Source of the DNA: JAGHBT01 sp035311885
GTDB lineage: Bacteria; Krumholzibacteriota; Krumholzibacteriia; Krumholzibacteriales; WJIX01
Direction: 5' to 3'
Assembly (NCBI GenBank): GCA_964554125.1
Contig: CAZKNG010000002.1
Span: forward strand, 16,720-80,719
DNA: 64,000 nt
The notes under the pieces are model-generated. The model ran no database searches and had not been told where the DNA came from. It saw only the letters and a list, made by a program, of their open reading frames with translations. Shown here piece by piece: positions 43,549 through 52,336 of this stretch; the first letter of the stretch is position 1, and every line of letters begins with the position of its first letter. The position numbers were made by a program, and so were the translations under genes.

Positions 43549-44262
43549 TTATTTCTTACTCGGTTCATGTGAATATCCGTAATACTTATAATCATAATAG
43601 TAAGGTAGAACTTCTGAGTGGTTATTTACGACCAGCCCGATAATATCGGCGTCCGCGTCCAGGAGAATGTTTTTCGCTCGAAGGACTACATCCCGTGGTG
43701 TCTTCCCGGCCAGAACAACCATAGCTACTTTGCCCACCGCGCTTGATATCAGCATCGGGTCACTTACGGGCAGAACAGGCGGGCTGTCAACAATAACAAT
43801 GTCGTAATAGAACTTGATCTTTTCAAAAATATTGGTCAGGGCTTCCTTTTCAAAAAGGTGAGATGGAGATTCGAGCAATTTACCGCTTGTCATAACTTTA
43901 AGATTATCTATTTTAGTATCTTTGATAACTTTAAGAGGATCCAGGTTGTCTTTTAAACACTCGGCAAGACCCGGTTTTTTCGGCACGTTAAAGATTTCAT
44001 GTATCTTTGCTCTTCTTAGATCAGCGTCCACGATCAAAGATTTCTTTTCTTTGAACCTGGCAACTGTCAAAGCCAGATGAGAAGCAACCGTGGTTTTCCC
44101 TTCCCCTCTGTTCGCGCTTGTTATCATCAAACCGCCAATTGAACCACCTTTTGAATTACTTTGAATATTAGAATAGAATCTTCTCATTTCAGTAGCTATA
44201 GGACTTTCCTGGTCGAATGTGTTGAAAATAGTTTTACCGGTATCGCTGCTCAATTCTATCAC
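43549..44262 (-). CDS. bacterial tyrosine kinase (BY-kinase, CpsD/CapB type)
   Basis: 237 residues. Walker A is SANRGEGKTT (49-58), Walker A' is SLIVDADLRRAK and Walker B is DIVIVDSPP. The C-terminus ends in a tyrosine cluster (YYYDYKYYGY), the autophosphorylation site of BY-kinases. The kinase is a separate polypeptide from its membrane activator (the Wzz protein), like the CpsC/CpsD arrangement. It starts with GTG inside the end of the wzz gene (GTGA overlap), so the two are translationally coupled. Phosphorylation cycles control polysaccharide chain length and export. Confidence 0.9.
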   Translation of the reverse strand: MIELSSDTGKTIFNTFDQESPIATEMRRFYSNIQSNSKGGSIGGLMITSANRGEGKTTVASHLALTVARFKEKKSLIVDADLRRAKIHEIFNVPKKPGLAECLKDNLDPLKVIKDTKIDNLKVMTSGKLLESPSHLFEKEALTNIFEKIKFYYDIVIVDSPPVLPVSDPMLISSAVGKVAMVVLAGKTPRDVVLRAKNILLDADADIIGLVVNNHSEVLPYYYDYKYYGYSHEPSKK

Positions 44263-45926
44263 CCTTTTACGTTTTCGCTAATACTGATACCTAAACCAGA
44301 TGATTTGAGTATGTTAGCGTAGTAATAAAGACCTCCGCTTACAACTGATATAAATAAAATAATTCCTGCTATCCAAATAAATATTCTTCGTCCTCGTTTT
44401 TTCTCTTCCCATGAAAAACGGTTAACTGTCTTGGGAAGAGTACATATAACGGGTAATTCCATTATCCTTTGTATCTCATCGATTGATCGGAAGGAATCAT
44501 CGATATACTCAGTTATTAATATTGTTCCCAGGCCACACATAGCTCCGAACATAAAAGAAATAAGAATTATTTTAAGTTTATCGGGCTTTACCGGTTTTAT
44601 CGGTTTCTGAGCCTTTTCAACTATACTGAGATTCAGCCCGAGGTTTGTAGTTTGTATCGCTTCACTGATTTGAGCTGAAGCTTTCGACTCGATGAATGCT
44701 TGAAGAATCGTTCTGTTATTGTCTACCTGCCGCTGCAACTTTTCATATTCCATGCGCAGAAGAGGTAATCTGTTCAGATTATTATTATATTGATCTATAT
44801 ATCTATGTAATTTATTCCTCATCGATCTGGTATAGGTCAGACGGTAACGCTGATAAAAATACTCCGTTATTATGGGATAATAATCCTGGGAAAAGCTCGA
44901 ATATTCAGTCTGAATAATTGAAGATATCCTTTTTCTCATCCTTTTCCACAGTGTTTGAATTTCATCAACATGGGAAGAGAGGTCGGGTTCGGCTGAGATC
45001 TCCATTATAATTTTCTCGATCCCTCTTGCATTCAACTGATTTTCAATATTCATAATAATTTCATCACTTGAAACATTTTCACTGGTAGGCACCATATCAA
45101 ACACGGAGACCAGTTTCCTTCTTATTCTATCAAGAGCTATCCTGTTAGTTTCCAGGTCTGCTTCAAGGTTATTTATTTTGACTTCCGCGACACCGACATT
45201 ATCGGAATTAACAGGGTTGCTGTGAGAATTAGCATTAGACATCTCTCGCTGGACTCTTGCCAGTTCCTTCTCGGACATCTCAATCTTCTCTCTATATATT
45301 GCCAGTTGCTCATTACTAAAGGTTCCTGCTCTTCTGATTCCTTCCAATTTCTCCTGCCGCATTACCTCCAGATATTTCTCGCTGATTTTTGTAGAGAGGA
45401 TATGACAGTTATCCGGATCAGTATCCAAAACAGATATTTCATAAAGGCCGGGGGCCGGCGAAGATACTGAAATCTTTTTTTTCAGAACACCTATGAGATA
45501 TCTTTTCAATCGTTCAGTAGGGGAAATATGCGACTCTGTTTTATTTTTTCTATCCGAAATGATTTTTACGTGATCGCTGCTTATCAACCCTAAATCTTCA
45601 ATAACAAGACTAAGGAATGAATTACTTGTGATCTTGGTGTTTATTAATTCTCCGTATTGCCTGGTCCTCAACCGGTTTCTGTTATCTCCCCCGTTTGTAA
45701 CATACCTGTCAACGGAACCTGCGAGTATTCTTTCCTGGTCCATTGAAAGAATAGTTGAAGATTGATATACCGGGGTTAAATACCTTGTTCCGATAATTGC
45801 TATTACCGATGATAATATTAAGGGAATAATAAAGAAGTACTTTTTCCTCCATATAATCTTCCAGTACTCCTTGAGGTTTACATTATTCTTATCTTCATCA
45901 GGAACTATTTTTCTAATGTTTTCCAT
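44259..45926 (-). CDS. Wzz/GNVR-type polysaccharide co-polymerase
   Basis: 555 residues. Membrane helix 1 is at about 32-50, followed by a large periplasmic region with long coiled coil (about 190-470). The proline-rich QKPIKPVKPDK stretch leads into helix 2 (about 485-505), and a further hydrophobic segment (about 530-550) lies near the end. Wzz proteins set polysaccharide chain length and activate the BY-kinase. The gene overlaps the kinase gene by four bases and lies 22 bases after the export gene. The extra C-terminal helix departs from the simplest two-helix layout. Confidence 0.88.
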   Translation of the reverse strand: MENIRKIVPDEDKNNVNLKEYWKIIWRKKYFFIIPLILSSVIAIIGTRYLTPVYQSSTILSMDQERILAGSVDRYVTNGGDNRNRLRTRQYGELINTKITSNSFLSLVIEDLGLISSDHVKIISDRKNKTESHISPTERLKRYLIGVLKKKISVSSPAPGLYEISVLDTDPDNCHILSTKISEKYLEVMRQEKLEGIRRAGTFSNEQLAIYREKIEMSEKELARVQREMSNANSHSNPVNSDNVGVAEVKINNLEADLETNRIALDRIRRKLVSVFDMVPTSENVSSDEIIMNIENQLNARGIEKIIMEISAEPDLSSHVDEIQTLWKRMRKRISSIIQTEYSSFSQDYYPIITEYFYQRYRLTYTRSMRNKLHRYIDQYNNNLNRLPLLRMEYEKLQRQVDNNRTILQAFIESKASAQISEAIQTTNLGLNLSIVEKAQKPIKPVKPDKLKIILISFMFGAMCGLGTILITEYIDDSFRSIDEIQRIMELPVICTLPKTVNRFSWEEKKRGRRIFIWIAGIILFISVVSGGLYYYANILKSSGLGISISENVKG

Positions 45927-45948
45927 CTTCTGCCTCTTATCCCTATCG

Positions 45949-46899
45949 TTATCTCATCATAACAGTTGCCGTCGTAATTGCTGCCGTTATTAATGTTATT
46001 AGATATCCGGGAGATGTGAATATTGATACGAGCGCGTTAGACCCTCTGGGTACATTTACCAGGTCTCCGGAATAAATAATGGGATTATTCTCCATATTAC
46101 CATCCTCAAGATATTCTTCAAAATTAACTACAATCTTCATAACGCTGCCGTTCGGCTTTTTCCTTAGAATTGCAATTTCAGATATATTGGAGTCTTCGGA
46201 GTAACCTCCCGCGGTTATTAGTATGTCATCGAGTCTGTTTAATCCCGTCAAGTGAAAAGCCCCCGGTCTTCCGACCGCCCCCATTATTTTTACATTCGCT
46301 TCCGAGCTTACCTGTTCAGTCCTTTCCGGAACAATAACAGTATCTCCTACTTTTAATTCAGGCAGAGAATCAAAATTACCGTCATTTATTACTCTTTGCA
46401 GATCAACCAGATATGTCCTCTGCTGATCACCCTCACCGTGAACGATTCTGACAGCTTCAAGCATAGCCCTGGGAGTAGCTCCTCCAGCCTCTCGAATTGC
46501 TTCCCATACATTAGGTTCCTCGACAAATTCGTACCTGCCGGGATTGATTACTTCACCCTGAACATAAATAAGCCTTCTGGATTCCTCGCCGTACAGGGAA
46601 AGTTCGATTCTTGAAATGCTCGGGTAATAATTCTGTAGTTCTTCAAGTATTGTGCTTTCAGCTTCTATAAGGCGTAACCCCCGAAGTTGAATTCTTCCCA
46701 CAACAGGAATCGAAATCTCACCGTTAGAATCAATCTGGAGTTGTCTGTCAAGCTGAGGGCGTTCTTCAACCTTTAATTCAAGTTTATCTCCGGCCCTCAA
46801 CCTGATCTGCTGTGACTGTATTTGCTGAACTTGCAAGATACTCACAGCAAGGACAATAAGAAAAACATCTCTGGTAAATCTAAGTAAACCACTGCGCAT
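45949..46899 (-). CDS. Wza-like polysaccharide export protein with SLBB domains
   Basis: 316 residues with a signal peptide (1-29) but no lipobox cysteine. The poly-export domain (LRAGDKLELKV, then IPVVGRIQLRGLRL) is followed by two SLBB domains (about 105-180, with IYVQGEVINPGRYEF, and 205-275, with VKIMGAVGRPGAFHL). A hydrophobic segment (about 295-314) ends the chain, perhaps acting as the outer-membrane anchor in place of the amphipathic Wza helix. It would form the exit channel for exopolysaccharide. It is followed after 22 bases by the wzz gene. Confidence 0.9.
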   Translation of the reverse strand: MRSGLLRFTRDVFLIVLAVSILQVQQIQSQQIRLRAGDKLELKVEERPQLDRQLQIDSNGEISIPVVGRIQLRGLRLIEAESTILEELQNYYPSISRIELSLYGEESRRLIYVQGEVINPGRYEFVEEPNVWEAIREAGGATPRAMLEAVRIVHGEGDQQRTYLVDLQRVINDGNFDSLPELKVGDTVIVPERTEQVSSEANVKIMGAVGRPGAFHLTGLNRLDDILITAGGYSEDSNISEIAILRKKPNGSVMKIVVNFEEYLEDGNMENNPIIYSGDLVNVPRGSNALVSIFTSPGYLITLITAAITTATVMMR

Positions 46900-46953
46900 T
46901 TTTACCGCCTTCTTTTCTAATACTATATTATATTTTTATTGATAATATTATAT

Positions 46954-47892
46954 CTAAATCTTCCGTTTATACCAATCAACAGTTTTCCTTATCGATTCCT
47001 CAAACGATTCTTCTACTGAATAATTGATAATATCCTTCGCTTTTGAAATATCGGCAAGAGAATGTTTGACGTCTCCAGCTCTCGGAGGTGAATAGACGGG
47101 TTCGATATCACTTCCGATATAATTGCTGATATTTCTAAAAAGATCATTGACAGTACATTTATCCCCGCACGCGACATTAGCCATCTCACCGGAAGCTGTT
47201 TCGGCTGATTTTGAAGCAAGTATATTTGCCTTTACAACATTCTTTACATAAGTAAAATCTCTACTCTGATTACCGTCTCCGAAAATCTCAGGTTTCTTAT
47301 TGTTAAGAAGCTTTGAAATAAAGATTGGAACGACTGCGGCGTATTGTGAATTTGGATCCTGACGCGGGCCAAAAACATTAAAATAGCGCAAGCTGACCGT
47401 TGGGAGACCAAAAATAGTAGAATATACTGAGCAGTAATATTCACCTACCAGCTTGCTTACCGCGTAAGGTGAGAGCGGAGAGGGCGTGAGATCCTCTCTT
47501 TTTGGAGAAACTTCAGAATCTCCATACGCGGATGAAGAAGCCGCGTAAACAAAGCATTTCACTTTGGCCTTTCTTGCCTCTTCAAGTATATTAAGAGTGC
47601 CGTTTATATTAACATCGTTAACCAGTATCGGATTGTCTATACTTCTCGGGACAGATGCCATAGCAGCCTGGTGAAGTACATAATCCACATCCTTTAAAGA
47701 TTTTTTAACAGATTCGATATCTCTTATATCTCCCTGAATAAAATTGATCTTATCAAGAAAGGGCTCGATGTTCTTTTTATATCCGGTTGATAAATTATCG
47801 AGTACTGTAACCTCTTCTCCTGAATTCACCAACTCTTCAACAATATTTGAACCAATAAATCCCGCTCCGCCTGTTACAAGATAGTTAGACAT
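46954..47892 (-). CDS. NAD-dependent sugar-nucleotide epimerase (UDP-glucose/GlcNAc 4-epimerase type)
   Basis: 312 residues, extended short-chain dehydrogenase. The NAD motif is VTGGAGFIGSNI, catalytic residues lie in AASSSAYGDS and YAVSK (YxxxK), and the C-terminal half carries VFGPRQDPNSQYAAVVP and FGDGNQSRDFTYV. The pattern fits UDP-N-acetylglucosamine or UDP-glucose 4-epimerases (WbpP/TviC/GalE-like). It supplies a nucleotide sugar for the exopolysaccharide. A GGAGGT ribosome site is present. The exact substrate cannot be told from sequence. Confidence 0.88.
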   Translation of the reverse strand: MSNYLVTGGAGFIGSNIVEELVNSGEEVTVLDNLSTGYKKNIEPFLDKINFIQGDIRDIESVKKSLKDVDYVLHQAAMASVPRSIDNPILVNDVNINGTLNILEEARKAKVKCFVYAASSSAYGDSEVSPKREDLTPSPLSPYAVSKLVGEYYCSVYSTIFGLPTVSLRYFNVFGPRQDPNSQYAAVVPIFISKLLNNKKPEIFGDGNQSRDFTYVKNVVKANILASKSAETASGEMANVACGDKCTVNDLFRNISNYIGSDIEPVYSPPRAGDVKHSLADISKAKDIINYSVEESFEESIRKTVDWYKRKI

Positions 47893-47937
47893 ATTACCTC
47901 CACATTTAACGAAGTTATTACAACCTTGACTGAGTTT

Positions 47938-48993
47938 CTAAAAAGTTTCAAGTTTATTATTTACTTCCGAGTATATTGTTATTCTGTTTTTACCTTTTGA
48001 TTTCGCCTTATAAAGTGCTTTGTCAGCTTTGTTTATTATTCCTTCGACATCCCTCGAATCATACGGAAAAACTGAAATTCCAATGCTGCATGTTAATCCG
48101 GCTGTAAATTCTCCCTCAAACTCATAATCATTAACAGACTGAAGTATGCGGCGGCTTAAGCATTCAGCCCCCTTGGAATCTGTATGAGGAAGTATAATAC
48201 TGAACTCGTCTCCTCCATATTTAGCCACAATATCAATCTCCCTGCATTCATTGTTTATAATTTCAGCTATACTCTCAAGGGCTTTGCTTCCGAATAAATG
48301 TCCATTCAGGTCATTATATTGCTTAAGGTTATCTACGTCGATCATTAGAAACGAGAAAATGCTTTCGAAACGAATCGACCTCTTTACCTCTAATTTTAAA
48401 GATTTCATAAGAAACCTGTAATTATAAACTCCGGTCAGTTCATCAGTGATCGAATCGATCTTTAGTTTTTTGTATAACAGATAATTTTCAAAAGCTATGG
48501 CCGCCTGATTAGCCACTGTTTGAAGAAAATAGATGTCGCGCTCACTGAATATTTTTTTTTGTGAATCATTTAAGGCCAGTATAATACCAAAAACAGAACG
48601 CTTGGACATAATCGGTACCGACATGATAGAACCGCATTTCTCCCTGTTATCCCAGCATTCATCAGCCAATAGAGAAAGATCAAGTGAAAATACACCATTT
48701 TCCTTAACCCTATTGACCATCACCTCTCTTTTGAGCCAGTTAAATAATCCCGAAGAATCAGGTATGTCAACTACTTCTACACTATGCCCGTTCTTCTTAT
48801 TTTCTACTTTGTATTTCTTTATAATTTCATCTTCATAGTATATAAGGAAAATCTTTTTAGCTGGCAGCACTTCCATAGCACTCTTGATAATTTTATTGAA
48901 TATTGTACTTCTGTCTTTTCCAAGACTTATAAGGCTTGTTATTTCCGAAAAGGTTTGAAGGAGTATATCTTTTTCATCTTTCCATTTATGCAC
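47938..48993 (-). CDS. GAF-GGDEF diguanylate cyclase
   Basis: 351 residues, soluble. A GAF domain (about 15-170) is followed by a GGDEF domain (about 180-345). The catalytic loop is intact (AKYGGDEFSIILPHT), and the inhibitory I-site RxxD is present as REID five residues before it, so it should make cyclic-di-GMP under product control. The start is GTG with AAGGA upstream. A strong sigma-54-like promoter lies about 45 bases ahead. As first gene of the exopolysaccharide run it links cyclic-di-GMP to polysaccharide output. The GAF ligand is unknown. Confidence 0.92.
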   Translation of the reverse strand: MHKWKDEKDILLQTFSEITSLISLGKDRSTIFNKIIKSAMEVLPAKKIFLIYYEDEIIKKYKVENKKNGHSVEVVDIPDSSGLFNWLKREVMVNRVKENGVFSLDLSLLADECWDNREKCGSIMSVPIMSKRSVFGIILALNDSQKKIFSERDIYFLQTVANQAAIAFENYLLYKKLKIDSITDELTGVYNYRFLMKSLKLEVKRSIRFESIFSFLMIDVDNLKQYNDLNGHLFGSKALESIAEIINNECREIDIVAKYGGDEFSIILPHTDSKGAECLSRRILQSVNDYEFEGEFTAGLTCSIGISVFPYDSRDVEGIINKADKALYKAKSKGKNRITIYSEVNNKLETF

Positions 48994-49034
48994 GGCAAAT
49001 CCTTTGAATATTATTGTTTTACTGCCATTATTAT

Positions 49035-49050
49035 GGCAAATGTTATGCCA
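49035..49050 (-). promoter_or_regulatory. sigma-54 (-24/-12) promoter candidate for the diguanylate cyclase / exopolysaccharide run
   Basis: The minus strand reads TGGCATAACATTTGCC, the best sigma-54 match in the window, with exact GG-N10-GC spacing. The expected start near 49024 leaves about 30 bases before the GTG. Three alternating TGCCAT/ATGGCA words (49023-49050) overlap it and could be an operator. Confidence 0.65.
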
Positions 49051-49117
49051 TTTAAGATCTATATAACATAATTTGCAACTTTTATAGACAGGTTAACTGA
49101 GGAATTACTTATTCTAT

Positions 49118-49423
49118 CTATCTTTTTAGTTTAGAGGAATCCCGTATCGTCTTTATATTACTGAAAATAGAAATGAATAGCCAGATTATAAAAACAACCA
49201 CCAGTGCAGGTATCATATATCTTATAATGAAAGGACTTTCCTGAAACTTATTATTAAATAGTCTTAATGATACCGAAAGTAATATAAAGAGGAAAATCAT
49301 AAGAATGATTTTAACGACTAGAACAGAGACTGCGGAATAGTATTTCTCCCTTTCTCTTCTTCTTTTCTCTAAAACTTTTGATTTAAATCGTCTTCTGTCA
49401 GGCTTTCTTAATTTAAGTATCAT
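49118..49423 (-). CDS. small membrane protein with two hydrophobic helices
   Basis: 101 residues. A strongly basic cytoplasmic N-terminus (1-28) is followed by two membrane helices (about 30-54 and 67-88) and a short basic tail. I recognise no family. It starts two bases after the stop of the preceding small gene, with GGAG as ribosome site, so both are one unit. Codon use and the clear ribosome site support a real gene. Role unknown; the position between recN/tRNA-Arg and the exopolysaccharide locus gives no firm hint. Confidence 0.6.
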   Translation of the reverse strand: MILKLRKPDRRRFKSKVLEKRRREREKYYSAVSVLVVKIILMIFLFILLSVSLRLFNNKFQESPFIIRYMIPALVVVFIIWLFISIFSNIKTIRDSSKLKR

Positions 49424-49425
49424 CG

Positions 49426-49626
49426 TTATTTCTCCGTATCAATATCCTCAAATTCCGCGTCTTCTATTTTCTGCTCAGTTATATTCCCGTAAAAGCGCTC
49501 GTTTTTTTCTTTCTTAGACATATACCTCTTGCTTGATTTTTCAGTATTAGAGATGAATAAATTCTTTAAGGTCTTAAAAAGAAGATATAAAATCAGAAAA
49601 CCAAAAAATACCCTTAAAAATGTCAT
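49426..49626 (-). CDS. small single-pass membrane protein with acidic tail
   Basis: 66 residues. One N-terminal membrane helix (about 4-24) is followed by a charged cytoplasmic tail ending in ITEQKIEDAEFEDIDTEK. Short proteins with a helix and an 'I-x-DA-(D/E)-FE-(D/E)' tail are common in Bacteroidetes-like genomes (DUF4834-type), which I offer as a loose resemblance only. It is followed two bases later by the 101-residue membrane protein gene. Function unknown. Confidence 0.55.
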   Translation of the reverse strand: MTFLRVFFGFLILYLLFKTLKNLFISNTEKSSKRYMSKKEKNERFYGNITEQKIEDAEFEDIDTEK

Positions 49627-49709
49627 CTCTTCTACCTTTTTCTATAAATCTACTTCTTAATCTAAACCTTTTACGGTCAGTATGCAAATAAAGAAGATTC
49701 TGTATTTTT

Positions 49710-49783
49710 TGCGCCCGGGAGGATTCGAACCTCTGACACCCGGCTCCGGAGGCCGGTGCTCTATCCAGCTGAGCTACGGGCGC
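49710..49783 (-). tRNA. tRNA-Arg (anticodon CCG)
   Basis: On the minus strand the acceptor is GCGCCCG/CGGGCGC, the anticodon stem CCGGC/GCCGG encloses CTCCGGA (anticodon CCG, codon CGG), the T arm contains GGTTCGAATCC, and the discriminator is A. CCA is not encoded. Its 5' 23 bases overlap the 3' end of recN, whose TAG stop falls in the D arm. Confidence 0.94.
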
Positions 49784-51461
49784 TTTTTTTCTTTACTAGA
49801 TCCGATGCCAGCTCATAGCTGAGCATCTTCTTACCGCCTAACATTCTCGCTATTTCCTCTACTCTTTCTTTTCCATTTATATGACACGCTGATGATATGG
49901 TTCTTCCATTGATAATTTTCTTTTTAATTACTATGTGCTGTTGCGCTCCAGCTGCTATCTGTGCTAGATGTGTAATGCATATTATCTGGTAGGATTTTGA
50001 AAGGTCCCCCATTTTTACGGAAACCTTGTTCCCGATATCAGCTCCGAGACCTGCATCGATTTCATCAAATATAAGGGTCGGGATACTCTTCTTTTCGACA
50101 AGCAAACTTCTTAGTACCAACGTTACTCTGGATAGCTCTCCTCCTGATACAACTTCACAAAGGGGCTGGATATCCTCACCAATATTGGTCCTTAACATAA
50201 ATTCCACTCTGTCCCATCCACTCTCTGACAAATCCAACTCAAAATCTTCGTTGATCAAAGACTCAATTTTTATTTTATTTATTTTCGTAGTAAAAAGAGC
50301 CCCCCTTATTCCAAGTTCTCTCAGCTGGCGTGTTACTTCTTTATCGAGAATATCTGCATTTTCTTTCCGCTTAACACTTAATTTTTCAAGTAACGGTATA
50401 AGTTCGCCTCTTATCTCTCTCAACCTGAATCTTGCTTCAATAATTTCATCAGAACCCTCTTTCAGATTTTTCAGGATCTTCCCGAGTTTCTCCTTATACT
50501 TGATCAATTCATTATAGTTTTTGCCGTATTTCCTTTCAGCACTCTGAATCAGGGCATATTTTTCCTGAAGTTTTTCAATATCTTCAGATTCCAACGGAAT
50601 ATCTCCAAGAGAGTGATCTATCTCCATTGAAATTTCATTGAGTTCTAATATTACATCCTCTATTGACGAAGCGGCTTTTTCCCACTTATCATCGATTGAA
50701 GATATAGTTCTAAGTTCCCTGCTGATCTTTCCAAGATTATCTATCACATTCAGATCAGAATTATCCAGAAGAACCTTCGATTTCTCCAAAGATGATATAA
50801 ATCTTTGAATATTCTCAGATCTGCTAATCTTCTTTTTTATCTTTTCTTTTAACCCGGGCCTTAAGTCCAATTTTTTTAACTCGTTATATTGATATTCCAG
50901 AAAATCCTTTCTTTCCATATCAGATATTTTTTCTTTTTTAAGAACCATTAATTTATTATAAAGATCTCTGAACTCTTTTATCTTCTTTCGACAATCTTCA
51001 AGCAGTTTCTCGTAGTCACCTCTTTTATCCAGATAATCAATGTGAGTATCCGGTTTCAGAAGATCCTGCTGTTTATGCTGTCCGTGAAGCTCAAATAGTC
51101 TTCCCGTTATCTTTTTAGCAGTCGTATTGGTAGATAAAATTCCGTTAATCCAGATTCTGTTCTTTCCATTTTTATTTATAAGACGTCTTATCTGAAGAAG
51201 ATCGTCAGTATTATCCATACCGAGAAGCTCTTTCAAAGGCCAATCTTCTGATACTTTAAAGGTGCCTTCTACCAATAGTTCTTCCGCTCCTTTCCTTATA
51301 AGAGATTTTCTGGCCCGTTCTCCCGACAGTAAAGAAACAGCAGTTAAAATAATTGACTTCCCGGCGCCTGTTGAACCTGTCAGCACATTCAGACCGCAGT
51401 CTAATTTGAGTGCCGTATCTTCCACTACAGCAAGGTTCTTTATCCTCAATTCATTGATCAT
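49761..51461 (-). CDS. recN: DNA repair protein RecN
   Basis: 566 residues from ATG 51461, chosen because the family begins with a form of MINELRIKNLAVVED; a GTG 45 bases upstream lies mostly in nadK. RecN is an SMC-like ATPase of double-strand-break repair. Walker A is GSTGAGKS (usually GETGAGKS), long coiled coils span about 150-370, and the C-terminal half has the SGGELSRV signature and Walker B LIFDEIDAGLG. The last codons run into the tRNA-Arg gene, giving a tail KKKSARSSAG. It lies 17 bases after nadK, a common pairing. Confidence 0.95.
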   Translation of the reverse strand: MINELRIKNLAVVEDTALKLDCGLNVLTGSTGAGKSIILTAVSLLSGERARKSLIRKGAEELLVEGTFKVSEDWPLKELLGMDNTDDLLQIRRLINKNGKNRIWINGILSTNTTAKKITGRLFELHGQHKQQDLLKPDTHIDYLDKRGDYEKLLEDCRKKIKEFRDLYNKLMVLKKEKISDMERKDFLEYQYNELKKLDLRPGLKEKIKKKISRSENIQRFISSLEKSKVLLDNSDLNVIDNLGKISRELRTISSIDDKWEKAASSIEDVILELNEISMEIDHSLGDIPLESEDIEKLQEKYALIQSAERKYGKNYNELIKYKEKLGKILKNLKEGSDEIIEARFRLREIRGELIPLLEKLSVKRKENADILDKEVTRQLRELGIRGALFTTKINKIKIESLINEDFELDLSESGWDRVEFMLRTNIGEDIQPLCEVVSGGELSRVTLVLRSLLVEKKSIPTLIFDEIDAGLGADIGNKVSVKMGDLSKSYQIICITHLAQIAAGAQQHIVIKKKIINGRTISSACHINGKERVEEIARMLGGKKMLSYELASDLVKKKSARSSAG

Positions 51462-51478
51462 ATTAAGAAGAAAAAAGC

Positions 51479-52336
51479 TCAGCGCTTTCTTAAAACACCT
51501 CCCCACTCCAGTTTTTTTCTGACCAGATCATAGAAATTGTAATTCTCGGTAACAATCAACTTTGTCACCCTGTCGCTTTTCTGAAAATTCAATACCTGAC
51601 CAACTTTTGCTTCACGTGTTTCCTGTCCGTCTACTGTAAGAAGAGTTTCTTCATCCGCTTCAACTATTTCCACTTGAAACGACTCTTCACCGCTGATAAC
51701 TATCGGCCTCACAGATAATGAATGAGGAGATAGTGGTGTAATAACAAATGCCTCCATACCAACTGGTGTGACTATAGGGCCTCCTGCCGCGAGAGAATAG
51801 GCGGTTGAACCTGTAGGAGTTGCTATAATCACTCCGTCTGATAAATATTCTCCGAGAACGGTTCCATCTATACTCGTCTTTATATGCAGAACTCGTGATA
51901 AGCCCCTGCCGTGAATGACAATGTCATTAAGGGCGGTAACCTGCCCTTCGCCCTCAGCGTTATTATACCTGGCTTCTAAGCGCATCCGTTCCTGTATCTT
52001 GTAATTTCCATTTAAGAGCGCGTTTATTGCTCTTTCGAGATTATCTTCAGCGAGGAAACCGAGGCTCCGAACCTTTATTCCAAGTAGTGGAATCTCATTT
52101 TTTTCAATCATTCTCGCGGCTGTAAGAATAGTGCCGTCGCCGCCGAAAGCAATTACAGCATCGCACCTATTGAATGAATCGGAGATTTTTATTCTTTTCA
52201 TCCCAGACAATTTTGAAAGATCTTTATTTCCATAAATTTCAATCTGTTCGGGGATGATCCCCAGAGCTTCCGAAATAACGGAACAGATTGTCCTTTTCTT
52301 CATATTGGCAACGATACCCAATTTCTGTATTTTCAT
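51479..52336 (-). CDS. nadK: NAD kinase
   Basis: 285 residues. NadK phosphorylates NAD to NADP. The GGDGT motif appears as FGGDGTILTAAR; the second conserved block includes NDIVIHGRGLSRV, and YLSDGVIIATPTGSTAYSLA follows, cited here in part. The C-terminal strand-rich domain is complete. Its ATG overlaps the dxs stop by four bases (ATGA), and recN follows. The unit dxs-nadK-recN is typical of several bacterial phyla. Confidence 0.97.
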   Translation of the reverse strand: MKIQKLGIVANMKKRTICSVISEALGIIPEQIEIYGNKDLSKLSGMKRIKISDSFNRCDAVIAFGGDGTILTAARMIEKNEIPLLGIKVRSLGFLAEDNLERAINALLNGNYKIQERMRLEARYNNAEGEGQVTALNDIVIHGRGLSRVLHIKTSIDGTVLGEYLSDGVIIATPTGSTAYSLAAGGPIVTPVGMEAFVITPLSPHSLSVRPIVISGEESFQVEIVEADEETLLTVDGQETREAKVGQVLNFQKSDRVTKLIVTENYNFYDLVRKKLEWGGVLRKR

